The position numbers and the translations under genes were made by a program. Shown here in pieces: positions 5,732 to 11,113 of a DNA stretch of 11,113 bases (its first letter is position 1; each line of letters opens with the position of its first letter). The notes beneath the pieces were generated by a model. That model saw nothing but the letters and a program-made list of their open reading frames with translations. It was not told the DNA's origin and did no database searches. The stretch is taken from the NCBI GenBank assembly GCA_030839005.1, contig JAUZEM010000475.1, positions 1 to 11,113 of the forward strand, read 5' to 3'. This DNA comes from Actinomycetota bacterium. GTDB lineage: Bacteria; Actinomycetota; Acidimicrobiia; IMCC26256; PALSA-610.

Positions 5732-6262
5732 ATGCTCAGACGAATCCATACCACGGACGAAGGATCCGTAGCCGAGTCCGGCTACGTCGCCGAGGGGCGG
5801 ACCGTCGAGGCGACCATGCCACCATGGAGCCCGCTGCAGATCATCGGGCTGATCGTGGGAATCGGCATGGGCGTCCTTGGCATCGCCGCCGTCGCGCGCA
5901 CCGGTTTCGACACAGCCCACATCTACACCCCGCACGACCTCGTATGGAAGCTGCCCCATAGCCCACTGCTCGGCGTCATCGAGATCGGCTTCGGCCTACT
6001 GATGGTGCTCGGCTCGGTAGTGCCCGCTGGTTGGCGCTCGTTCCTTGCGCTCTTGGGCGCCATCTCGCTTGCGTTCGGCATTGTCGTCCTCGTCGAGGCC
6101 GCCCCGAATCGCCTCAACGACTGGCTGGCCGTCACTCACCGCAACGGATGGCTCTTCACCGCAGTCGGTGCGATCGTGCTGTTGGCCGCCTTGCTCTCGC
6201 CCGTCTTCGGAGGCGTGCAACGCCACGACCGAGTGGTTCAGCGCGGCACCGTCTTGAACTGA
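5732..6262 (+). CDS. Four-helix integral membrane protein of unknown function
   Basis: A 176-aa protein with a polar N-terminus of about 33 residues and four predicted membrane helices at about 35-55, 79-98, 103-122 and 139-156, ending in a short charged tail. The loop between helices 1 and 2 carries RTGFDTAHIYTPHDLVW and the region before helix 2 reads KLPHSPLLG; the histidines and aromatic residues there look conserved in character, and I believe similar proteins occur in actinobacteria as hypothetical membrane proteins. No enzyme or transporter motif is visible. The ATG at 5732 is preceded by AAAGGAG with a 5-base spacer, an excellent RBS. A second ATG at residue 29 directly precedes the first helix and could serve a shorter form. 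A possible sigma-B/F-type promoter lies just upstream. Confidence 0.85.
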   Translation: MLRRIHTTDEGSVAESGYVAEGRTVEATMPPWSPLQIIGLIVGIGMGVLGIAAVARTGFDTAHIYTPHDLVWKLPHSPLLGVIEIGFGLLMVLGSVVPAGWRSFLALLGAISLAFGIVVLVEAAPNRLNDWLAVTHRNGWLFTAVGAIVLLAALLSPVFGGVQRHDRVVQRGTVLN

Positions 6263-6337
6263 CGCGCTCAACCGTTCCTCTGCAGAAGCAGGTGTATCGC
6301 TCGCAATTCGAGTTCACAACCCAGGAAGGAGCTAGCC

Positions 6338-6406
6338 ATGTACATCGGTCTCGGCGCCGTTCTCGTCATCTTGCTCGTTTTGTTGCTCATTGGCGTCCTG
6401 CGTTGA
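6338..6406 (+). CDS. 22-residue hydrophobic membrane microprotein
   Basis: The frame ATG 6338 to TGA 6404-6406 encodes MYIGLGAVLVILLVLLLIGV then Leu-Arg, a single transmembrane helix with almost nothing outside it. AAGGAG sits about seven bases upstream within AGGAAGGAG, one of the strongest ribosome binding sites in the window, and the 75-bp gap after the membrane protein supports a shared transcript. Small one-helix proteins of this kind are common in bacterial stress regulons, where they often modify a larger membrane partner. Which partner applies here is unknown; the neighbouring membrane protein and transporter are the obvious candidates. Confidence 0.65.
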   Translation: MYIGLGAVLVILLVLLLIGVLR

Positions 6407-6488
6407 CTCACGTAGGCGGCGCGCCGGCGATGCTTTGCGCACCCCTCGCGCGCCGCGTACGCACCTCTTTCGTCCGGGAGATGAACCG

Positions 6489-7838
6489 ATGGAGCTGGGG
6501 ATTGCATCCTCGCCTGAAGCATCCGGACGAAATCAGTTAGGTCGCGGCACTTCTCGTGAGCCGACCCAATGGCGCGCCTATCTGCGTGCGCTTGGTCCGG
6601 GCCTCGTCACCGGTGCATCGGACGACGACCCGTCTGGTGTCGCGACCTATGCGCAGGCCGGCGCGCAATTCAGGTTCGGTCTGCTCTGGACGGCGCTGAT
6701 CACCTTTCCCCTCATGACCGGTGTGCAGGAGATCTGCGATCGAACCGCGCTGGCCACCGGCCAGAGTTTGGGAGCGCTCGCCCGAACACGGTTCGGGCGC
6801 TTCGGGCGTACGACGGTGGGAGTCCTGCTCTGCGCGTTGTTCCTCGCGAACGGCTTGAACATTGCCGCCGATCTCCTTGCCGTTGGTGCGGGCGTCCACC
6901 TCCTGCATGCCGGCCCGCAGTCGCTTTGGGCGGTGGTCGCCGGAGCAACGATCACGGTTCTGGTTCTCACGGGGTCGTTCGACACCATCGCGCGCGTCTT
7001 CAAGTTCCTGTGCTCCGCGTTGCTGGCCTACATCGCGGTTGTCTTCTTCGCCCACGTCGATTGGGGTCGGGTCGCGGTCAACGCGATCGTGCCCCACCCG
7101 ACCTTCTCGAACGACTACATCGCGCTACTCATCGCGGTCCTGGGGACCACGATCAGCCCGTACCTTTTCTTCTGGCAGAGCGCGCACCGGATCGAGGAGC
7201 TACGCGAGGAGCCCGAGGGTGGCAATCGACCGGTGCCGCTCTCCGAGCGCGCGACATCCGACGCGAGGCTCAAACAGCGGACCAGCCGGCTCGATGTCGG
7301 TGTCGGCATGGCCTTTTCGAATCTGGTCATGTTCGCGATCATCGTCGCTACCGCGTCGACGCTCGGCAAGAGCGGAGCCACGAACGTCGACAGCGCCGCC
7401 CAAGCTGCAGAGGCGCTGCGTCCGGTGGCCGGCAGCGCGTCGACCGTGCTGTTCGCGATCGGCTTCATCGGCGCGGGATTCCTCGCCGTCCCGGTTCTCG
7501 CCGGGTCCGCCGCGGCCGGCATCTCCGGTCTCGTCGGAAAACGCTGGGGATTCTCACGCAAGCCTCGCCAGGCACCGGTCTTCTACGTCCTCGTGGCCGC
7601 GGGCACTCTCGGCGGCGCCGCACTCAGCCTCATCGGTGTGAACCCGATCGCGCTGCTCGTCATCGTCGCGATGGTCAACGGGCTCGCCGCCGGGCCGTTC
7701 CTGATCGTCGTCATGCTCATCGCCGGCAATCGTGAGCTCATGGGCGACTACAGAAACGGCCGCCTCGCGTCCTCGCTCGGATGGCTGACGGTCGCCGTCA
7801 TGACTGCGGCCGCGATCGCGTTGTTGGTGACCCTCTGA
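6489..7838 (+). CDS. NRAMP-superfamily transporter with non-canonical metal-site motifs
   Basis: A 449-aa polytopic protein with about 11 hydrophobic segments, the usual NRAMP core length. The unwound TM1 motif, DPGN in classical Mn/Fe transporters, is DDDPSG here (Asp47, Pro48, Ser49, Gly50). The TM6 motif, MPHN in classical members, is SPYL (Ser223, Pro224, Tyr225, Leu226 in GTTISPYLFFWQS). The TM1 Asp is kept, but the Asn and the Met that ligate transition metals are absent, so the substrate may not be Mn2+ or Fe2+; Mg2+ or another solute is possible. ATG 6489 is preferred over the upstream start at 6390 because it has GGGAG nearby and follows the microprotein stop at 6406; the 6390 extension is Arg-rich and overlaps that gene. 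It is co-directional with the membrane protein and microprotein, probably one operon. Confidence 0.88.
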   Translation: MELGIASSPEASGRNQLGRGTSREPTQWRAYLRALGPGLVTGASDDDPSGVATYAQAGAQFRFGLLWTALITFPLMTGVQEICDRTALATGQSLGALARTRFGRFGRTTVGVLLCALFLANGLNIAADLLAVGAGVHLLHAGPQSLWAVVAGATITVLVLTGSFDTIARVFKFLCSALLAYIAVVFFAHVDWGRVAVNAIVPHPTFSNDYIALLIAVLGTTISPYLFFWQSAHRIEELREEPEGGNRPVPLSERATSDARLKQRTSRLDVGVGMAFSNLVMFAIIVATASTLGKSGATNVDSAAQAAEALRPVAGSASTVLFAIGFIGAGFLAVPVLAGSAAAGISGLVGKRWGFSRKPRQAPVFYVLVAAGTLGGAALSLIGVNPIALLVIVAMVNGLAAGPFLIVVMLIAGNRELMGDYRNGRLASSLGWLTVAVMTAAAIALLVTL

Positions 7839-7871
7839 GGCGCGGGACGAGTTGACGCTCGCCGCGACCGT

Positions 7872-7886
7872 GATCAGGATCTGATC
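7872..7886 (+). promoter_or_regulatory. Hairpin abutting the start of the small Cys/His gene
   Basis: GATCAG (7872-7877), a 3-nt loop and CTGATC (7881-7886) form a perfect 6-bp stem immediately before GTG 7887. The presumed ribosome binding site AGGA (7876-7879) lies inside the stem and loop. It could hide the RBS, act as an operator, or end the upstream transporter transcript. No T-tract follows. Confidence 0.4.
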
Positions 7887-8090
7887 GTGGCGAGCACCTT
7901 GTGCCCGGCGTGCGGGACGCGCGTCGAGCATCCATCCAACTACACGATCGCCGTCGTGCAGAAGGACGCTGTCCAAGGCACGCAGACGAAACTGGTCGCC
8001 AACGACACGCTCGTCATACATACGTGCACGACGGCTCACGATCCTGATGGCGATCCTCCGGATTCGCGGGCGCAGGAGATAGATACCTGA
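7887..8090 (+). CDS. Small CPxCG protein, putative zinc ribbon (67 aa)
   Basis: A short protein beginning at GTG 7887. It has a CPACG knuckle (Cys6, Cys9) followed by a basic stretch and, 36 residues later, a His45-x-Cys47 pair (LVIHTC), enough ligands for one zinc site. The C-terminal 15-20 residues are Asp/Pro-rich and probably disordered. The gene after the aldehyde dehydrogenase (9619-9789) has the same Cys-x-x-Cys, then His-x-Cys layout with similar spacing, which strengthens the view that both are real. The zinc site and function are inference. The start is uncertain, since the only RBS candidate lies in a hairpin. Confidence 0.5.
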   Translation: MASTLCPACGTRVEHPSNYTIAVVQKDAVQGTQTKLVANDTLVIHTCTTAHDPDGDPPDSRAQEIDT

Positions 8091-8102
8091 CGCCGCCGTC
8101 AG
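8087..8102. repeat. Inverted repeat between the small Cys/His gene and the aldehyde dehydrogenase
   Basis: CTGACG (8087-8092), loop CCGC, and CGTCAG (8097-8102) make a compact perfect 6-bp stem that overlaps the TGA at 8088-8090. It lies 37 bases before the aldehyde dehydrogenase ATG. It may be a weak terminator without a T-tract or a regulator binding site. Confidence 0.35.
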
Positions 8103-8139
8103 CTACGGTCGACGGGACGACATGACTCTGGAGGCGGCA

Positions 8140-9603
8140 ATGGGAGCGATAGTCGAGGCGCGTCAATCGTTCATCGACGGCAAGTACGTCGCCGGAGACG
8201 GACCCGCGCTTGCCGTGGAGAACCCGGCGACGGAGACGACCATCGCCGAAGTCGAGTCGGCCTCGCTCGAGCAGATCGAGCAAGCAATCGGCGCCGCGCG
8301 GCGCACCTTCGACGATGGCGTATGGGCGAACGTTCCCGCATCGCAGCGATCGGTGGTCGTGCGGCGCATGGCCGAATACCTCACCGAGCGTCGCGACCTG
8401 CTCGTCTCGACCGTGATCGCCGAAGCCGGCGCGCCGCACGAGAACGCGACGACGATTCAAGTCGGGGCCGCGCTCGATCACGCACAGCTGATCCCCGACC
8501 TCTATCTCCAGCTTGCGCAGCAGGAGTACAACCCGCTCCCGCCGACCGGTCACACACCTTCCGGGCGGGTGGCGGTGAGCATGAACGTCTACGAGCCGGT
8601 CGGTGTCGTGAGCGCGATCTCCGCGTACAACTTTCCGTTTTATCTGAACGTGTGGAAGACCCTGCCCGCCCTCATGGCCGGTTGCTCGGTGGTGCTGCGA
8701 CCCAGCCCGCTCACTCCCCTGTCGGCGATGTTGTTCGGCGAAGCGGCCGACGCGGCCGGCCTCCCGGCGGGCGTGTTGAACATCGTCATCGATCAACAGA
8801 TCGGCGGCGGCAAGCTCATCACGACTCACCCCGCGGTCGACATGGTCACGTTCACGGGGTCGACGCAGGTGGGCCGCGAGATCATGGCGCAAGCGGCGTC
8901 GACGGTGAAGAAGGTTCATCTCGAGCTCGGCGGGAAGTCCGCTGCGATCTACTTGCCCGAAGCCGCCGAGAACGCCTGGCACATGTGCCTCGGTGTCTTC
9001 ATGGCCCACCAGGGCCAGGGCTGCGCGCTCGCGACGAGGATCCTCGTGCCGCACGAACGAAAGGCCGAGATCATGGAGCGCGCCGCGGAGTTCGCGCGTC
9101 AGCTCCCGATCGGCGATCCCAGCGACCCCAGCATCGTGATGGGGCCGCTGATCACAGAAGCGCAAGTTGCCAAATCGGAGCACTACGTCGCCGCGGCCGT
9201 GAAGGAGGGCGCGACGTTGGTGACCGGCGGACAACGGCCCGCTCATCTCGACAAGGGCCACTTCTTCGAGCCGACCCTCCTCGACGTGCCGGACAACTCG
9301 AACCCGGCCGCACAGGACGAGATCTTCGGGCCCGTGGCGTCGGTGATCGGCTATGACGACGTCGACGACGCGGTGAGAATCGCCAACGACTCCATCTTCG
9401 GACTCGCGGGAATGGTGTTCGGCGAAACCAACCGCGCCACCGAAGTCGCGCAACGCATTCGCTCGGGGACCGTGTGGGTGAATACGGCGGCGCCGAGCGG
9501 CTCCGCGCCGTTCGGCGGCTACAAGCAGAGCGGCGTCGGGCGGGAGATGGGATATCACGGCTTCCGCGAGTACCAGGAGATCAAGCACCTCTACATCGGA
9601 TAG
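8140..9603 (+). CDS. NAD(P)-dependent aldehyde dehydrogenase
   Basis: A 487-aa soluble enzyme of the ALDH superfamily, oxidising an aldehyde to its acid in the cytoplasm. Numbered from ATG 8140, the catalytic Asn164 (SAYNFPF), general base Glu262 (HLELGGKS), nucleophile Cys295 (GQGCALATR) and cofactor-binding Glu394 (DEIFGPV) are all present. The nucleotide-binding FTGST motif is at about 238-242. The cofactor lysine of the usual KPSE is replaced: the sequence reads LRPSPLTP, with Arg187, and Pro in place of the Glu that helps choose NAD. Substrate cannot be read from sequence. ATG 8140 is chosen because GGAGG lies about five bases upstream; ATG 8122 in the same frame would add six residues but has a poor RBS. 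It is flanked by two small Cys/His genes in the same direction. Confidence 0.94.
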   Translation: MGAIVEARQSFIDGKYVAGDGPALAVENPATETTIAEVESASLEQIEQAIGAARRTFDDGVWANVPASQRSVVVRRMAEYLTERRDLLVSTVIAEAGAPHENATTIQVGAALDHAQLIPDLYLQLAQQEYNPLPPTGHTPSGRVAVSMNVYEPVGVVSAISAYNFPFYLNVWKTLPALMAGCSVVLRPSPLTPLSAMLFGEAADAAGLPAGVLNIVIDQQIGGGKLITTHPAVDMVTFTGSTQVGREIMAQAASTVKKVHLELGGKSAAIYLPEAAENAWHMCLGVFMAHQGQGCALATRILVPHERKAEIMERAAEFARQLPIGDPSDPSIVMGPLITEAQVAKSEHYVAAAVKEGATLVTGGQRPAHLDKGHFFEPTLLDVPDNSNPAAQDEIFGPVASVIGYDDVDDAVRIANDSIFGLAGMVFGETNRATEVAQRIRSGTVWVNTAAPSGSAPFGGYKQSGVGREMGYHGFREYQEIKHLYIG

Positions 9604-9618
9604 CTCCGAGTTGATACC

Positions 9619-9789
9619 GTGCGACGCGTGTACGTGCTCACCTGTCCGAACTGCGGTGACAAGCTCAAGGTCCCATCCGGACCGCACAGTGTCGTTCCGA
9701 CACCCGCCCCCGGAGGCAGGCACTGTGGCATCACCATCGACGGGAAGTCCGTGCACCGGTGCCGCGAGGGTGCGGCGCCGACTCCGTAA
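9619..9789 (+). CDS. Small CPNCG protein, putative zinc ribbon (56 aa)
   Basis: The frame from GTG 9619 to TAA 9787-9789 encodes a 56-aa protein with TCPNCGDKLKVP (Cys9, Cys12), a Pro/Gly-rich middle with Cys36, and VHRC (His46, Cys48). This is the same CPxCG, then His-x-Cys arrangement as the 67-aa protein at 7887-8090, with 34 rather than 36 residues between the two halves. It starts 15 bases after the aldehyde dehydrogenase stop, so the two are probably one transcript. No strong RBS is visible; GTG 9628 or 9634 are alternative starts. Existence is supported mainly by the motif and the paralogue-like neighbour. Zinc binding is inference. Confidence 0.45.
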   Translation: MRRVYVLTCPNCGDKLKVPSGPHSVVPTPAPGGRHCGITIDGKSVHRCREGAAPTP

Positions 9790-9826
9790 CCCGACCGGTC
9801 CCCGCTCTTCCTAGTGGTGATCGGCC

Positions 9827-10966
9827 CTATGGCGATCGAGTAGCGACGCCCAGGTCCCCGGCGATGGACTGAGGATCGGTCAGCGCGATGTCGTCTTCGA
9901 GGAGCACGCGCTCTCGGGCTGGACCGGCGCTCACAGGCCGCGGTGTCGACGCCGCCGGCGCCGCCTGTTGCGCCAACACCATCACCGCATCCGCGAGCGT
10001 CCGCCGCTCCAGCCGGTCGGACTCGACCCGTTCCGCAAAGAGCTCGAACGCATGCGCGATCAACTCACACGCGCGCGCGACGTGCTCGACGGCTTGGGTG
10101 AGCATCTTGGTGTTCTGCGCGAGCGAGTAGGCGTCATCCGCTCCGGGCTGGGCAGTTGCATCGGGGTGCGCGCTCGGTTCGGGGTCGGCCGGCAGCCGCG
10201 CCTCGCTCCTCGCGATGAGGTCCACCAACTCGGTCCGTCCGTCGAGGTATTCGTCGAGCGCGGACGTCCCTCCTTGACCGTGGAACGCGAACGTCGTATC
10301 TCTCGTGCTCCGGATTTCACGGGTACCGCGATCGCGGGCGCCCGGTGGCGCGTTGCGATCGACGGCGGCCGCGGTCGGCGCGCGGGTCCCAGCGGCGGGC
10401 GCACCCGGCTCGGCGGTCGATGCGCCCCACGCGCGCGCCACGGTCGGCATGGCCGCGCCGCCGGTCGGCGTGGTGGTCGGCGAGGCCGAGGCGCCCCATG
10501 CCCGCGCCACGGTCGGCAGGGTCGAGGCCCCGGTCGGCGTGGTGGTCGGCGCGAACTTCCCGGGCGGCCACGCCGCGGCTCGAGCATCACCCCCGGCCGA
10601 AATTGTCCGCTCGGTGACGCCGCTCGGCGATGCCGACCCTTCGCGCGAGAGCAACCAGTGGCAGACGAGCAGGACCACTGCCACGCCGGCCACGATGGCA
10701 GCCTCCACCGGCCCGGATACGTCCGCCAAAGAGCCGTCGGCAAAGCTCGCGATCGCGTACACGACGACGGTCCCCAAGATCGCGAGAGGCACGGCAAGGA
10801 CGAAACCGACCAGCCGTCGCCGCCAAGTTGCTCCCTGCCGCCTCGTCACGGAGGGAGCGTAAGCAGGTACAGCCGGCCGTGCAAAACGGCGCCGCTGACC
10901 GAACTGCTCGGGTTGTGCACCCTGTCCCGGTATATCCGCATTGTAAGGAAAGTGGGGCCTGCCCAC
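9827..10966 (-). CDS. Two-helix membrane protein with low-complexity repeat linker
   Basis: A 379-aa protein I do not recognise. A basic, Pro-rich N-terminus (1-50) leads to two hydrophobic helices at about 51-76 and 87-107. A long Ala/Pro/Thr/Gly-rich linker follows (about 108-215) and includes two copies of a 23-residue repeat (140-162 and 163-185) built on PTTTPTG and PTVARAWGAS. A mixed region (about 216-280) precedes a predicted amphipathic helix (about 280-335, KMLTQAVEHVARACELIAHA) that could form a coiled coil. GTG 10966 is the first start after an in-frame TAA near 11030 and has AGGCGG just upstream. It is convergent with the aldehyde dehydrogenase group, with only 37 bases between stops. 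Composition makes homology hard to judge, but the long frame with helices and amphipathic C-terminus supports a real gene. Confidence 0.72.
   Translation of the reverse strand: MGRPHFPYNADIPGQGAQPEQFGQRRRFARPAVPAYAPSVTRRQGATWRRRLVGFVLAVPLAILGTVVVYAIASFADGSLADVSGPVEAAIVAGVAVVLLVCHWLLSREGSASPSGVTERTISAGGDARAAAWPPGKFAPTTTPTGASTLPTVARAWGASASPTTTPTGGAAMPTVARAWGASTAEPGAPAAGTRAPTAAAVDRNAPPGARDRGTREIRSTRDTTFAFHGQGGTSALDEYLDGRTELVDLIARSEARLPADPEPSAHPDATAQPGADDAYSLAQNTKMLTQAVEHVARACELIAHAFELFAERVESDRLERRTLADAVMVLAQQAAPAASTPRPVSAGPARERVLLEDDIALTDPQSIAGDLGVATRSP
10412..10549 (-). repeat. 69-bp tandem repeat, two copies, inside the two-helix membrane protein gene
   Basis: The copies at 10481-10549 and 10412-10480 encode residues 140-162 and 163-185. 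Both give PTTTPTG, then four variable residues, then PTVARAWGAS. Divergence is mostly in the middle of the unit, so the duplication is not brand new. The unit is a whole number of codons. Confidence 0.8.
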
Positions 10967-11086
10967 CGGCGCCGCCTGTCCGGCGCACGGCTCCGTGAGG
11001 GCCCCATCGCGTCCCCACGAGACACCGAGTTACTCAACTCTCGCGGCGCAACCTCCGATTCACAGGGAGTTCCGGAGGGGGATCAA

Positions 11087-11113
11087 ATGATCGCAAGCGC
11101 GTTCTTCAGTGTG
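11087..11113 (+). CDS. Start of an unidentified gene (partial, nine codons)
   Basis: ATG 11087 is preceded by GGAGGGG at 11074-11080 with a six-base spacer, a strong ribosome binding site. Nine codons are visible before the window ends (MIASAFFSV). The hydrophobic opening could be a signal or membrane segment, but too little is present to assign a family. It is divergent from the gene at 10966-9827, and the 120-bp gap between them should hold both promoters; I recognise none there. Confidence 0.55.

Noticed and set aside
6274..6297. GTTC-N14-GTGTAT as a promoter for the microprotein
   Set aside because: Both boxes are imperfect and the spacing differs from the other sites; read-through from upstream is more likely.
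6569..7735. 388-codon plus-strand frame inside the NRAMP-like gene
   Set aside because: It is out of frame with a well-supported transporter, Arg-rich and without hydrophobic segments.
8060..8086. GGATT-N16-AGATAC as a sigma-B/F promoter for the aldehyde dehydrogenase
   Set aside because: The -10 matches only four of six positions and the GGG core is missing.
8014..9756. 580-codon minus-strand frame opposite the aldehyde dehydrogenase
   Set aside because: It lies antisense to a clear enzyme gene, and its Arg/His/Asp-rich composition is typical of antisense frames in high-GC DNA.

Overview
The window is high-GC DNA packed with short, closely spaced genes, many starting with GTG or TTG. The gene families (SpoIIE-type phosphatase with STAS and RsbW-like partners, a small Rho-N domain protein, and sigma-B/sigma-F-like promoters of the form GGWWT-N16/17-GGGWAY) point to an actinobacterium, possibly a deep-branching soil lineage. 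There is no rRNA or other taxonomic marker, so this is inference. I saw no tRNA, rRNA, CRISPR array, transposase or phage gene.

Minus strand, 1-4520 (read right to left): a co-directional block of six genes. It begins with a membrane-anchored SpoIIE/PP2C phosphatase (4520-2943), then a canonical STAS anti-sigma antagonist overlapping its end (2955-2611), then an RsbW-like HATPase (2524-2126). Together these make a complete partner-switching module, though no sigma factor gene lies in the window. Downstream are a small basic protein with a Rho-N-like C-terminus (2017-1697), an aquaporin translationally coupled to it by an ATGA overlap (1700-900), and a class II aldolase-like protein running off the left edge (812-1).

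Divergent plus-strand block, 4764-7838: a second STAS protein whose DSSG phosphorylation motif is degenerate (4839-5243), a 70-aa acidic protein (5300-5512), a four-helix membrane protein (5732-6262), a 22-aa hydrophobic microprotein (6338-6406) and an NRAMP-superfamily transporter lacking two canonical metal-ligand residues (6489-7838). Next come a short Cys/His protein (7887-8090), an NAD(P)-dependent aldehyde dehydrogenase (8140-9603) and a second short Cys/His protein (9619-9789).

Right end: a convergent minus-strand gene for a two-helix membrane protein with an Ala/Pro/Thr-rich linker containing a 23-residue tandem repeat (10966-9827). At the edge is the first nine codons of a plus-strand gene with a strong ribosome binding site (11087 onward).

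The unifying reading is a general-stress locus. The phosphatase-antagonist-kinase module would control a sigma-B/F-type factor, and at least three nearby genes carry promoters resembling that factor's target sites (2053-2080 minus, 4764-4791 plus, 5678-5704 plus, the last with a variant -10). The aquaporin, membrane protein, transporter and aldehyde dehydrogenase are plausible osmotic, envelope and detoxification effectors. The promoter matches are visible in the sequence; the regulon is inference.
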